A program made the translations under genes and the position numbers. From positions 186,001-250,000 of the forward strand of contig NZ_JAATOT010000006.1 of assembly GCF_011806455.1 (NCBI RefSeq): a stretch of DNA of 64,000 nucleotides, given 5' to 3'. Below, one piece after another: positions 48,691-57,616 of this stretch (positions are counted from its first letter, which is position 1; each line of letters opens with the position of its first letter). Under the pieces are notes generated by a model. That model did not search any database and was not told the origin of the DNA. It saw only the letters and a list, made by a program, of their open reading frames with translations. Source of the DNA: Celeribacter sp. HF31. GTDB lineage: Bacteria; Pseudomonadota; Alphaproteobacteria; Rhodobacterales; Rhodobacteraceae.

Positions 48691-48714
48691 GAGTATTTTC
48701 ACTGCAATGAAGAC
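48691..48714 (+). repeat. 24-nt GAGTATTT...GAC motif, copy 4
   Basis: Same 24 bases as copy 3 at 34354-34377, in the sense direction just after ctaE. A small GC-rich hairpin follows. Confidence 0.7.
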
Positions 48715-48720
48715 AAGAGG

Positions 48721-48739
48721 GGGCGCTTTGGCGCCCTTT
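48721..48739 (+). terminator. Short hairpin between ctaE and surf1
   Basis: GGGCGC at 48721-48726 pairs with GCGCCC at 48731-48736, with a 4-nt TTTG loop and TTT after it. The stem is short, so it may only weaken readthrough. Confidence 0.45.
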
Positions 48740-48753
48740 CGTTTGGAGGCTCC

Positions 48754-49422
48754 ATGCTCAAACGAATGATTTTTCCCATCGTGATCGGGGTCCTGGGCTG
48801 CGGGGTGCTGATCTGGCTGGGCACATGGCAGCTCCAGCGCCTTGCGTGGAAAGAGGGTGTTCTGGCTGAGATCCGCGCGGAGATCGGCGCCGATCCGGTG
48901 CCTCTGCCCGCGGCGATTGATCCGTCGATGAAATACATGCCGGTGACCGCGACGGGGGAGATTGGGGGCGAAGAGCTTCATGTGCTTGTCTCGCGCAAAC
49001 AGATCGGCGCGGGCTATCTGATCATCGCGCCTTTGACGTTGACGGACGGGCGGCGGGTGTTGCTCGATCGTGGGTTTGTGCGGGACATGGAAAAGGATGA
49101 GGAGCGTGCGGGAGGTCAGGTCACGGTGGTCGGCAATTTGCATTGGCCGGATGATATGAACAGCTCCACGCCTGCGCCCGATGTGGGGCGCAACATCTGG
49201 TTCGGGCGCGACATTCCGGCGATGGCCGAGGCTCTCGACACAGAGCCCGTGCTGATCGTGGCCCGCGACAGCACAGGCGTTGGCATAGAGCCGATGCCGG
49301 TGGGCATCGAGGGCATCCCGAACGACCATCTGGAGTACGCAATCACATGGTTTTCGCTTTGTCTTGTCTGGTTTGGGATGACTCTTTTTCTTCTGTGGCG
49401 TATCAGGGCGCGAACGGACTAA
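48754..49422 (+). CDS. SURF1-family cytochrome oxidase assembly protein
   Basis: A 222-residue protein with two membrane helices, near residues 6-23 and 198-217, around a periplasmic domain. The family signatures are visible: LIWLGTWQLQRLAWKEG at the start, and GYLIIAPLTLTDGRRVLLDRGFV in the middle. The end HLEYAITWFSLCLVW is also typical. SURF1 helps insert heme a in subunit I. The ATG at 48754 follows GGAGG; an upstream ATG lies in the repeat region and is unlikely. Confidence 0.93.
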   Translation: MLKRMIFPIVIGVLGCGVLIWLGTWQLQRLAWKEGVLAEIRAEIGADPVPLPAAIDPSMKYMPVTATGEIGGEELHVLVSRKQIGAGYLIIAPLTLTDGRRVLLDRGFVRDMEKDEERAGGQVTVVGNLHWPDDMNSSTPAPDVGRNIWFGRDIPAMAEALDTEPVLIVARDSTGVGIEPMPVGIEGIPNDHLEYAITWFSLCLVWFGMTLFLLWRIRARTD

Positions 49423-49434
49423 AGAGCAGATGCC

Positions 49435-50817
49435 ATGCGTTATATCTCGACCCGCGGCCAAGCGCCGACCCTGACCTTTGAAGACGCCATGCTGACGGGG
49501 CTTGCCTCGGATGGCGGGCTTTACGTGCCGGAGAGCATCCCGACGCTGAGCGCGGCGGAGATCGCCGGGCTTGCGGGGATGAGCTACGAAGAGGCGGCCT
49601 TTGTGGTGATGAAGCCGTTCATCGGCGACACCTTTACGGATGCCGAGTTCAAGGAAATCATCAAGAAGGCCTATCAGGGCTTCAAACACGACGCCCGCGC
49701 GCCTTTGGTGCAGCTCGGTCCGAACCACTTCCTGCTTGAGCTGTTCCACGGGCCGACCTTGGCGTTCAAGGATTTCGCGATGCAGCTCATTGGCCAGCTG
49801 TTCCAGGCTGCGCTTGCGCGCCGGGGCGAACATGTGACCATCGTGGGCGCGACCTCTGGAGACACCGGCTCTGCCGCGATTGAGGCCTTCAAAGGGCTGT
49901 CGAATGTCGATGTCTTCATCCTCTTCCCGCATGGCCGGGTGTCGGATGTGCAACGTCGCCAGATGACCACGCCCTCTGAGGCCAACGTCCACGCGCTGGC
50001 CGTCGAGGGTGATTTCGACGATTGCCAGGCTGCGCTCAAGGATATGTTTGCCGACATCGAATTTCGCGATCACGTCAAACTGGCGGCTGTGAACTCGATC
50101 AACTGGGCACGGGTGCTGGCCCAAGTCGTATATTACTTCACCTCCGCCGTGTCGCTCGGCGCGCCGCATCGCAAGGTGTCCTTCACCGTGCCGACGGGCA
50201 ACTTCGGCGACATTTTCGCGGGCTATATCGCGAAACGCATGGGCCTGCCGATCGACAAGCTGGTGATCGCGACGAACCAGAACGACATTCTGCACCGCAC
50301 GATGGAAACCGGCGCCTGCACCAAAGAGGGCGTGGTGCCGTCGATTTCGCCGTCGATGGACATTCAGGTGAGTTCCAACTTTGAACGCGCGCTGTTTGAC
50401 GTCTATGACCGCGAGGGTGCTGCGATTGCGCAACTGATGGACGAGTTCAAATCGGGTGAGTTCAAAATCTCCCAAGGCGCGATGGATCGTCTGCGCGAGA
50501 CCTTTGCCTCGGGCCGTGCGTCTGAGGAAGAAACCTCCGCCACCATCACCGACATGCACAAGCGCACCGGCGAAGTGCTCTGTCCGCATACGGCGGTGGC
50601 GGTAAAGGTCGCCGAAGAGCACCTGTCCGAAGTGCCGATGATCTCGCTCTCGACGGCGCATCCGGCAAAATTCCCGGCGGCTGTCGAGGCCGCTTGCGGC
50701 ATCCACCCGGCGCTGCCCGAACATATGGCCGATCTGTTCGACCGCGACGAGCGGTTTACGGTGGTGCCGAACGACCTAGATGGTCTCAAAACCCTGATCA
50801 AGGAGCGTCTTGCTTGA
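49435..50817 (+). CDS. thrC: Threonine synthase
   Basis: A 460-residue PLP enzyme making threonine from O-phosphohomoserine. YISTRGQAPTLTFEDAML at the N-terminus, the PLP lysine in GPTLAFKDFAMQL (about residue 113), GATSGDTGSAAIEAFKG and NFGDIFAGYIAKRMGLP are all typical. It follows surf1 by 12 bases and its stop overlaps the next gene (TTGA). Confidence 0.97.
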   Translation: MRYISTRGQAPTLTFEDAMLTGLASDGGLYVPESIPTLSAAEIAGLAGMSYEEAAFVVMKPFIGDTFTDAEFKEIIKKAYQGFKHDARAPLVQLGPNHFLLELFHGPTLAFKDFAMQLIGQLFQAALARRGEHVTIVGATSGDTGSAAIEAFKGLSNVDVFILFPHGRVSDVQRRQMTTPSEANVHALAVEGDFDDCQAALKDMFADIEFRDHVKLAAVNSINWARVLAQVVYYFTSAVSLGAPHRKVSFTVPTGNFGDIFAGYIAKRMGLPIDKLVIATNQNDILHRTMETGACTKEGVVPSISPSMDIQVSSNFERALFDVYDREGAAIAQLMDEFKSGEFKISQGAMDRLRETFASGRASEEETSATITDMHKRTGEVLCPHTAVAVKVAEEHLSEVPMISLSTAHPAKFPAAVEAACGIHPALPEHMADLFDRDERFTVVPNDLDGLKTLIKERLA

Positions 50818-52073
50818 GCCCACGTATCCACACTCTGTCCAACGGTTTTCGGATCGTCACCGAACTTCAACCCTCGATGCAAAGCGCGTCGATTGGGGTT
50901 TGGGTGCTGGCGGGCGGACGCCATGAGCGGATCGAACAGAACGGCATCGCGCATTTCCTCGAACATATGGCGTTCAAGGGCACGAAACGCCGCACGCCTC
51001 TGGAGATTGCCGAAGTTCTTGAAAACGTTGGCGGGTATCTCAACGCCTATACGACGCGGGAAACCACGGCCTATTACGCACGCGTGTTGAAAGACGACGT
51101 CTCTCTGGCACTCGATGTGATTGGCGACATCGTGTTGAACCCGATCTTCGATCCGCATGAGCTGGAGGTCGAGCGCGGCGTGATCCTGTCGGAAATCGGT
51201 CAGGCTTTGGACACGCCCGACGACGTGATTTTCGACTGGCTGCAAGAGGCGACCTACCCGAAACAGGCCCTTGGCCGGACGATTTTGGGCCCCGCCGAAC
51301 GGGTGCGGAATTTCAGCCGCGACGATCTCGCGGGCTTTGTCGACGAGCACTATAGCCCCGAACGCATGGTGCTTTCGGCGGCGGGCAATATCGACCACGA
51401 CCGTATCGTCGCCGAGGCCGAAGAGATATTTGGCGGTCTCAAACCGCATGGTCGCGATTACGCGGATCCGGCGCGGTTTGAGGGCGGTGAATATCGCAAG
51501 GTCAAGAAGCTCGAACAGGCGCATTTCACGCTGGCTTTCGAAGGCCCTGCCTATCGCGACGAAGACATCTACATCGCCCAGACCGCGACCACCGCCTTGG
51601 GCGGGGGCATGTCCTCGCGGCTCTTTCAGGAACTGCGCGAACGGCGCGGGCTTTGCTATACGATCTACGCCCAATCCGGCGCCTATTCCGACACCGGGCT
51701 GACCACGATCTATGCGGGGACTTCGGGCGATCAGGTCGCGGAACTGGCCGAGGTCACGATTGACGAGATGAAGCGTGCGGCGTCTGAAATGACCATGGTC
51801 GAGGTCGACCGGGCGCGGGCGCAAATCAAGGCGGGGCTGTTGATGGGGCTGGAAAGCCCGTCGTCGCGCTCCGAACGCAACGCGCGGATGCTGGGCATCT
51901 GGGGGCGCATTCCGGCGCTCGAGGAAACCGTGGAACGGATCGACGCGGTGACGCTTGAGAATGTGCGCGAGTTTCTGGTGAAAACCGGCATGGGCAAGGC
52001 GTCGATGGCGCTGTACGGCCCGGTCAAAGCCGCGCCGGAGCTGGATAAATTGCGCGAAAGGTTCGCCGCCTGA
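50814..52073 (+). CDS. M16-family zinc peptidase (processing peptidase-like)
   Basis: A 419-residue pitrilysin-type protease related to mitochondrial processing peptidase beta. The inverted zinc motif HFLEH (residues 47-51) lies in NGIAHFLEHMAFKGT, and the third ligand region is LEVERGVILSEIGQ. GGGMSSRLFQELRERRGLCYTIYA is the C-terminal landmark. It starts at a TTG (50814) inside the thrC stop with AAGGAG upstream. thrC-M16 is a frequent neighbour pair in alphaproteobacteria. Confidence 0.93.
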   Translation: MSPRIHTLSNGFRIVTELQPSMQSASIGVWVLAGGRHERIEQNGIAHFLEHMAFKGTKRRTPLEIAEVLENVGGYLNAYTTRETTAYYARVLKDDVSLALDVIGDIVLNPIFDPHELEVERGVILSEIGQALDTPDDVIFDWLQEATYPKQALGRTILGPAERVRNFSRDDLAGFVDEHYSPERMVLSAAGNIDHDRIVAEAEEIFGGLKPHGRDYADPARFEGGEYRKVKKLEQAHFTLAFEGPAYRDEDIYIAQTATTALGGGMSSRLFQELRERRGLCYTIYAQSGAYSDTGLTTIYAGTSGDQVAELAEVTIDEMKRAASEMTMVEVDRARAQIKAGLLMGLESPSSRSERNARMLGIWGRIPALEETVERIDAVTLENVREFLVKTGMGKASMALYGPVKAAPELDKLRERFAA

Positions 52074-52663
52074 TGCTGTCGCGACGACCGAAGGTGCGGA
52101 TCGAGACGGAGCGCATGACGCTCCGTCTGCCTCAGCATTCGGACTATCGCGCCTGGGCCTCCCTGCGTCAGGAAAGCATGGAATTCTTGCAGCCCTGGGA
52201 ACCGACCTGGTCGTCGGACCACCTGACGCGCAAGGCATTCACCAACCGTGTGATCTGGGCGGAGCGCAGCTATCGCAGCGACAGCGGCCTGCCAGTCTTT
52301 TTGGTTCGCCGTGACGACGATGTGCTCTTGGGCGCCTTGACGCTCGACAATATCCGCCGCGGCCCTGCGCAGGCGGGCACCATCGGCTATTGGATCGGCG
52401 CGCGCCACGCGCGTCAGGGCTATATGAAAGAGGCCATCGCCGCCGTCACCCATCACGCCTTTGCCCGCATGCGCCTGAGCCGGATTGAGGCCGCGTGCCT
52501 GCCGGAAAACGCGGCGTCGCGTGGGGCGCTGGAAAAGGCCGGGTTCAAATACGAAGGCGTGGCGCAGGCCTATCTTCAGATCAACGGCCGTTGGCGCAAC
52601 CATGTGCTTTATTCCGCGCTGCACCCGGATCGGCGTGGGCCGACCACGATAGGGCAGGCTTGA
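52073..52663 (+). CDS. GNAT acetyltransferase (RimJ/RimL-like)
   Basis: A 196-residue N-acetyltransferase resembling RimJ. IETERMTLRLPQHSDYRAWASLR is the N-terminal family pattern. The acetyl-CoA loop lies around GTIGYWIGARHARQGYMKEAI, and IEAACLPENAASRGALEKAGF is the last conserved block. RimJ acetylates ribosomal protein S5; the substrate here is not established. The ATG overlaps the previous stop by one base (TGATG), so it is part of the thrC unit. Confidence 0.85.
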   Translation: MLSRRPKVRIETERMTLRLPQHSDYRAWASLRQESMEFLQPWEPTWSSDHLTRKAFTNRVIWAERSYRSDSGLPVFLVRRDDDVLLGALTLDNIRRGPAQAGTIGYWIGARHARQGYMKEAIAAVTHHAFARMRLSRIEAACLPENAASRGALEKAGFKYEGVAQAYLQINGRWRNHVLYSALHPDRRGPTTIGQA

Positions 52664-52747
52664 CCCCATCGCGGCGTACACGGTTCTGTGATGAGGACCA
52701 CGGGGGATTCGGGCCTACCCTCATCCCGATGTGATCGGGAGACTTGC

Positions 52748-53602
52748 ATGCAGAAAATATCTGGGTGGCCTCTTTTTCTCAGCCTCGCTGTTTCTATCGC
52801 GTCCACGGCTGCCATGGCCCAGGAGGCCGAGCGTATCCCGAGCCATTGTCGCTCACTTGCGGGGGACACGGCACCCGAGAGGCTGTGGCAAGCCTCTGTC
52901 GGCGCACCCGTCCCCGACGATGCCGTACGTATTCATTTCATCGACCATGCGATGTTTGCCATCGAGGCGGGCGACGTGTCTGTGGTCACCGATTACAACG
53001 GCTATATCGGCGACACGCTCTGGGCGCCCGATGTTGTGACGATGAATCAGGCCCATTCCAGCCATTACACCAACAACGTCCACGGCGATGTCGCGCATAT
53101 TCTCGAGGGCTGGGGGGCCTATGGCGAAGGCGCAGAGCATGATCTCGATCTGGGTGCCATGCGCGTCCGCAATGTGCCGACCGATATTCGCCTTGGAAAT
53201 GGTAATGGCACGCGTGAGGGCGGTGCGCGTGAACCCAATGGCAATTCGATCTTCATCTTCGAGGCGGGGGGCCTGTGCATCGGCCATCTGGGCCATTTGC
53301 ATCATGAGCCGACCGAGGAACAATATGCCGCCATCGGGCGTCTCGACGTGGTCATGGCGCCGGTTGACGGTGGCTATACCGTGCCACGAGAGGTGATGAT
53401 GCGCATCGTCGAACGGTTTCGCTCCTCCATCGTCATTCCGATGCATTATTTTTCGCGCTATGGTTTGAACGATTTCCTGTCGGGGATGGGCGACGACTTT
53501 GCTGTGGTAGAACCCCACGGCTCCGAGTTGTTGGTCTCGCTCGACCGTTTGCCGGGGCAACCGACGATCATGGTGTTGGAGCCTCAGTTTCTTTCCGATT
53601 GA
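52748..53602 (+). CDS. Exported metallo-beta-lactamase-fold protein (UlaG-like)
   Basis: A 284-residue protein with a signal peptide (WPLFLSLAVSIASTAAMA) that places it in the periplasm. The fold is MBL-like of the UlaG class: FIDHAMFAIEAGDVSVVTDYNGY, NQAHSSHYTN, CIGHLGHLHHEP and VIPMHYFSRYG carry candidate metal ligands, but the usual HxHxDH is replaced by AHSSHY. Enzymatic activity is uncertain. The ATG at 52748 has only a weak site (GGGAGAC). It is not tightly linked to neighbours. Confidence 0.75.
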   Translation: MQKISGWPLFLSLAVSIASTAAMAQEAERIPSHCRSLAGDTAPERLWQASVGAPVPDDAVRIHFIDHAMFAIEAGDVSVVTDYNGYIGDTLWAPDVVTMNQAHSSHYTNNVHGDVAHILEGWGAYGEGAEHDLDLGAMRVRNVPTDIRLGNGNGTREGGAREPNGNSIFIFEAGGLCIGHLGHLHHEPTEEQYAAIGRLDVVMAPVDGGYTVPREVMMRIVERFRSSIVIPMHYFSRYGLNDFLSGMGDDFAVVEPHGSELLVSLDRLPGQPTIMVLEPQFLSD

Positions 53603-53646
53603 GACCTGGGGGGGCAGGGGCTACATCTGGGGCAAAGGAGCCTCAC

Positions 53647-55068
53647 ATGACCCAGCCTGCGACGCCCGATTTTCTTGAAGCGCTTGAAAAGGCCTTGCCG
53701 CCCGGCACCCTGCGCGCGCGCCGTGACGGCGAGTTGGAAGACCCGCGGGGGCGTTACCATGGTCAGGCGGCAGTGATCGTTTGTCCGGCGACGGTCGAAG
53801 AGGTCTCGACCATCGTGCAGGCCTGTTACGAGGCCTCGGTCGGCATCGTGCCCTTGGGCGGCGGCACCGGATTGGTGCTGGGTCAGATCGCCTATGACGG
53901 CCCCGCGCCGGTCATCCTCTCATTGGAAAAAATGACCAAAATCCGCGCGGTCTATCCGCAGGAAAACGTCATCGTTGCGGAAGCCGGTGCGATCCTCGCC
54001 GACATCCAATCCGCAGCCTCTGAGGCCGGGCGCCTGTTTCCTCTCTCTCTGGGGGCCGAAGGCACCTGTCGCATCGGCGGCAACCTGTCGACCAATGCGG
54101 GCGGGCTCAATGTGCTGCGCTACGGCAATGCGCGTGAGCTATGTCTGGGCATCGAAGCGGTCCTGCCCGACGGGCAGATTTTCCACGGCCTCAAACGCCT
54201 GCGCAAGGACAACACTGGCTATGACATTCGCAACCTGTTGATCGGGGCGGAAGGCACGCTGGGCGTGATCACGGCGGCCAGCCTGCGCCTCTTCCCGCAG
54301 CCGGAACACGAGGCCGCCGCGATCCTCATCGTGCCGTCCCCCGCCGCCGCCCTCGAGCTTTTGAACATGGCGCAGGGCATCGCGGGGGAGGGTATTTCGG
54401 CCTTTGAACTGATCTCCGGCATGGGGCTGGATTTCCTTGCCGAGACGGTTCCCGATATTCGCCAGCCTTTCGCGGCCCACCCCGAGTGGTGCGTGCTGAT
54501 TGATCTCGGCGTGTCGGGCACCTCCGACCCGGAAGCCATGCTCGCCACTCTGTTTGAGCGCGGCTTTGAAGCGGGACTGGTCAGCGATGGGGTCATCGCG
54601 CAAAGCGAGGCGCAGCGGCAAGACTTCTGGACCCTGCGCGAGACGATCCCCGAAGGCAACAAACGCATCGGTTCGATCTCGTCGCATGACATTTCCATCC
54701 CGCTGTCGCGGATCGCCGACTTCATCCCCGAGGGCATCGCGCGGCTGTCGCAACTGGGCGATGTGCGGGTGAATGCCTTTGGCCATCTGGGCGACGGCAA
54801 CCTGCATTACAACGTCTTCCCGGCGAAGGGGCGTGATCGCTCCGAGTATGAAAACATCCGCTTTGAGGTAAAGCGCGTGGTGCATGATCTTGTCGCGGAG
54901 TATGACGGATCGTTCAGCGCGGAACACGGCGTCGGACGGCTCAAGGCCGAAGACCTGGAGCACTATGGCGATCCGGGGAAACTCTCCGCGATGCGGGCGA
55001 TCAAGGCGGCGCTCGACCCCAAGGGCATCATGAATCCGGGCGCGGTTTTGCGGCTGCCGCCGGCCTGA
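53647..55068 (+). CDS. FAD-linked D-2-hydroxyacid dehydrogenase (D-2-hydroxyglutarate type)
   Basis: A 473-residue FAD-binding protein of the GlcD/D2HGDH family. PLGGGTGLVLGQ and GGNLSTNAGGLNVLRYGNARELCLGIEAVLPDG are the FAD-binding signatures. The zinc-like site FGHLGDGNLHYNVF and the C-terminal FSAEHGVGRLK are intact. It likely oxidises D-2-hydroxyglutarate or D-lactate. The ATG at 53647 follows AAAGGAG. Confidence 0.88.
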   Translation: MTQPATPDFLEALEKALPPGTLRARRDGELEDPRGRYHGQAAVIVCPATVEEVSTIVQACYEASVGIVPLGGGTGLVLGQIAYDGPAPVILSLEKMTKIRAVYPQENVIVAEAGAILADIQSAASEAGRLFPLSLGAEGTCRIGGNLSTNAGGLNVLRYGNARELCLGIEAVLPDGQIFHGLKRLRKDNTGYDIRNLLIGAEGTLGVITAASLRLFPQPEHEAAAILIVPSPAAALELLNMAQGIAGEGISAFELISGMGLDFLAETVPDIRQPFAAHPEWCVLIDLGVSGTSDPEAMLATLFERGFEAGLVSDGVIAQSEAQRQDFWTLRETIPEGNKRIGSISSHDISIPLSRIADFIPEGIARLSQLGDVRVNAFGHLGDGNLHYNVFPAKGRDRSEYENIRFEVKRVVHDLVAEYDGSFSAEHGVGRLKAEDLEHYGDPGKLSAMRAIKAALDPKGIMNPGAVLRLPPA

Positions 55069-55208
55069 AGCGATCCGGTTTGTGACAGCCGGAAGTCAAC
55101 CGATATGCCGGTTGGGTTAAGGTTAATCTCATTAAGGTTCACGCGTTGGAAGGCAACGCGGCTTTTCCTCTGTCGAAAGACTCTCGTGACGCGGCAGGGA
55201 AGTGAAAA

Positions 55209-55238
55209 GCGCCCTGATCGGGGGGGCGATCAGGGCGC
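55209..55238 (-). terminator. Terminator downstream of apt
   Basis: A perfect 12-bp stem (GCGCCCTGATCG and its complement) encloses a 6-nt G loop, and the minus strand continues TTTTCAC. It most likely ends the mtnP-LysE-apt transcript. The rest of the 290-bp gap (55069-55358) shows no gene. Confidence 0.7.
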
Positions 55239-55358
55239 GAAATGTGATTGCTCACATGTGGTGCAAACAGCGTCTCGGCTCCGCGAGACATGCACAGATT
55301 TACGAGCGAGTCGTTACCAAAGCGTTCACGATGCACAGGGGGTTTGCAAAAATTTGCA

Positions 55359-55889
55359 TCATAGCCCCTCAAATTCACAAAGCGTATGAATTCCATAGCC
55401 CAGATCAGCCAGCCGCTTGTGCCCACCCAGCTCCGGCAGGTCGATGATAAACGCACAGCCCACGATCTCGCCACCCAGCCGCTCGACCAGCTTGATCCCG
55501 GCTTCCGCCGTGCCGCCGGTGGCCAAAAGATCGTCGACCACTAGGATTTTCTCGCCGGGCTGGATCGCATCGTCATGTACCTCGACCACGGCCTCACCAT
55601 ATTCGAGTTTGTACTCTTCGGAGATCACAGCGCCGGGCAGTTTTCCCTTTTTGCGAATCGGAACGAAGCCGATCGAGAGCTGATGCGCGATGGCGCCGCC
55701 GATGATAAACCCGCGTGCCTCAAGTCCCACCACCTTGTCGATTTGCATACCCACATAGGGATCGAGCAACTGGTCAATCGCAAGCCGCATGCCACGCGGG
55801 TCGGCAAACAAGGTGGTGACATCGCGAAACAGGATGCCTTCATGTGGGAAATCGACGATGGTGCGGATGTAATCCTTGACGGTTTTCAT
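55359..55889 (-). CDS. apt: Adenine phosphoribosyltransferase
   Basis: A 176-residue enzyme that salvages adenine to AMP with PRPP. The PRPP motif [14 protein letters not shown] (115-128), [17 protein letters not shown] and [12 protein letters not shown] are typical. Start: ATG at 55889 with AAAGGAC upstream. It forms an operon with mtnP, whose product reaction releases adenine, so apt completes that salvage path. Confidence 0.97.
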   Translation of the reverse strand: MKTVKDYIRTIVDFPHEGILFRDVTTLFADPRGMRLAIDQLLDPYVGMQIDKVVGLEARGFIIGGAIAHQLSIGFVPIRKKGKLPGAVISEEYKLEYGEAVVEVHDDAIQPGEKILVVDDLLATGGTAEAGIKLVERLGGEIVGCAFIIDLPELGGHKRLADLGYGIHTLCEFEGL

Positions 55890-55917
55890 GGTGTGTCCTT
55901 TGGCTGAGGCGGTGAGA

Positions 55918-56544
55918 TCAGGCACGGCGAAGCGTGGCGGTCAGGGCGCCCATGCCCAAAAGCGCCACACCGCCCGCGCGGGTCATGTTGCGCATCACAC
56001 GCGGGCGCTGGATGCGTTTGCGCATGAGATTGGCAAGAAGCGCATAGGCCAGCGCATTGACCGTGGCGAGGCCCACGAAGGTGGCAATGAGCAGGGTGAA
56101 TTGCGGTGCAAGCGGCGCGCCGGGCGTGAGGAACTGCGGCACGAAGGCGATGAAAAAGCCGATGGATTTCGGGTTCAGCGCGGTGACAGCGCTCGCGTGA
56201 AGAAACACCTGCCTTGAGCTGACATGCCCCATCTGTTCGACCGTCCCCAGAGACGCCTGCGGTGCGGATTTCAACATTTTGAAGCCAAGATAGAACAGAT
56301 AAACGGCCCCCGCCCATTTGATCACGGTAAAGGCCGTGGCCGACGCCATCACCAAAGCGCCAAGGCCCAGAAGCGAGGCACTCATGGCAATGAAATCCCC
56401 AAGTGCGACACCCAAAGCCGTGGCCACGGCGACACGTTTGCCTTGGGTGAGCGCATAGGAGAGCACCAAGAGGATCGTCGGTCCGGGGATCATCAAAAGC
56501 GCGGTGGAGGCGGCGACGAAGGCCAGCCAAAGCTCAAAGGGCAT
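55918..56544 (-). CDS. LysE/RhtB-family exporter
   Basis: A 208-residue membrane protein with about six helices. [21 protein letters not shown] near the N-terminus is the family signature, and [15 protein letters not shown] and [17 protein letters not shown] follow. Such proteins export amino acids such as homoserine or threonine; the substrate here is not known. It lies between mtnP and apt in one operon with tight spacing. Confidence 0.88.
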   Translation of the reverse strand: MPFELWLAFVAASTALLMIPGPTILLVLSYALTQGKRVAVATALGVALGDFIAMSASLLGLGALVMASATAFTVIKWAGAVYLFYLGFKMLKSAPQASLGTVEQMGHVSSRQVFLHASAVTALNPKSIGFFIAFVPQFLTPGAPLAPQFTLLIATFVGLATVNALAYALLANLMRKRIQRPRVMRNMTRAGGVALLGMGALTATLRRA

Positions 56545-56547
56545 ATG

Positions 56548-57432
56548 TTATCCTCCCAACACCCGCCCCGCGACGGTCGCAAGTTTTTCGACCACCTCGG
56601 GATCGCGTTTGTCCGGCGCGGTCATGATTGCATACTCCAGCGCCCGGTCGCAGCCATGCTCACAGGGGGCATAGACGCCCCCCAAAAGCCCCGGAAGCGC
56701 CGCGACGAGGGATTTCGCATGTGTGGTGTTGGCCTTGAGCGTCTTGATGATGTCGGTGATCTGCACCGCGCCATGATCCGGGTGCCAGCTGTCGTAATCG
56801 GTAACCATGGCGATGGAGGCGTAGCAAATTTCCGCCTCGCGGGCGAGTTTCGCCTCCGGCATATTGGTCATGCCGATCACATCGCAGCCCCAGCTCTCGC
56901 GATACATTTTGCTCTCAGAGATCGAAGAAAACTGCGGGCCCTCCATGGCCAGATAGGTGCCGCCCTTATGAACCGTCACCCCCGTCGCACGCGCCGCCTC
57001 ATAGGCAATCCCCGAAAGCCGTTCACACACCGGATGCGCCACCGAGACATGCGCAACACAGCCGGTGCCGAAGAAGGATTTTTCCCGCGCAAAGGTGCGG
57101 TCGATGAACTGATCGACGATGACGAAATCGCCCGGCGCCATCTCTTCGCGGAAAGACCCCACGGCGGAGACGGAAAACAGGTCCGTGACCCCCATCTGTT
57201 TCATCGCGTCGATGTTGGCGCGGTAATTGACGGTCGAGGGCGAATGCACATGCCCGCGCCCGTGACGGGGCAGGAAAACCATTTTGACACCGCCCAACGT
57301 GCCGGTCAGAAGCGCGTCAGAGGGATCGCCCCACGGCGTTTCAACCGTTTGCCACGCGGCATCCTCCAGCCCGTCGATCTCATAGACACCGGAGCCGCCC
57401 ATCACGCCGATCACACGCTGTTTCTCTGTCAT
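56548..57432 (-). CDS. mtnP: S-methyl-5'-thioadenosine phosphorylase
   Basis: A 294-residue purine phosphorylase that splits methylthioadenosine to adenine and methylthioribose-1-phosphate. GVMGGSGVYEIDGL, PRHGRGHVHSPSTVNYRANI, VSAVGSFREEMAPGDFVIVDQFIDRT and TYLAMEGPQFSSISESKMYR are its signatures. The ATG at 57432 follows AAGAGGCGG; the long upstream extension is an artefact. Operon with LysE and apt. Confidence 0.95.
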   Translation of the reverse strand: MTEKQRVIGVMGGSGVYEIDGLEDAAWQTVETPWGDPSDALLTGTLGGVKMVFLPRHGRGHVHSPSTVNYRANIDAMKQMGVTDLFSVSAVGSFREEMAPGDFVIVDQFIDRTFAREKSFFGTGCVAHVSVAHPVCERLSGIAYEAARATGVTVHKGGTYLAMEGPQFSSISESKMYRESWGCDVIGMTNMPEAKLAREAEICYASIAMVTDYDSWHPDHGAVQITDIIKTLKANTTHAKSLVAALPGLLGGVYAPCEHGCDRALEYAIMTAPDKRDPEVVEKLATVAGRVLGG

Positions 57433-57616
57433 ATCCGCCTCTTGCATCGTCTGTTCGGCCCAACCTTGCGGCGCTGCAATGCGGCGCGCAAGGGGCAATT
57501 GGGAAAAGTTGCGGAAGACAAGGCTCAGGAGATGTGCGACAGGAGGCGCGGGTGTGCTTGCCAAAGTGGGGGTGTCCGCCGTAGAACGCTGCGCGTCCGA
57601 ACACGCCGGGGGTGAG

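Noticed and set aside
48667-50724. A 685-codon minus-strand frame opposite ctaE end, surf1 and thrC
   Set aside because: Antisense shadow of well-supported genes, with His/Arg-rich filler sequence.
55110-55140. Cluster of TTAA motifs before the apt terminator region
   Set aside because: Spacing is 2 and 5 bases, not 7, and no gene starts nearby in the right direction.
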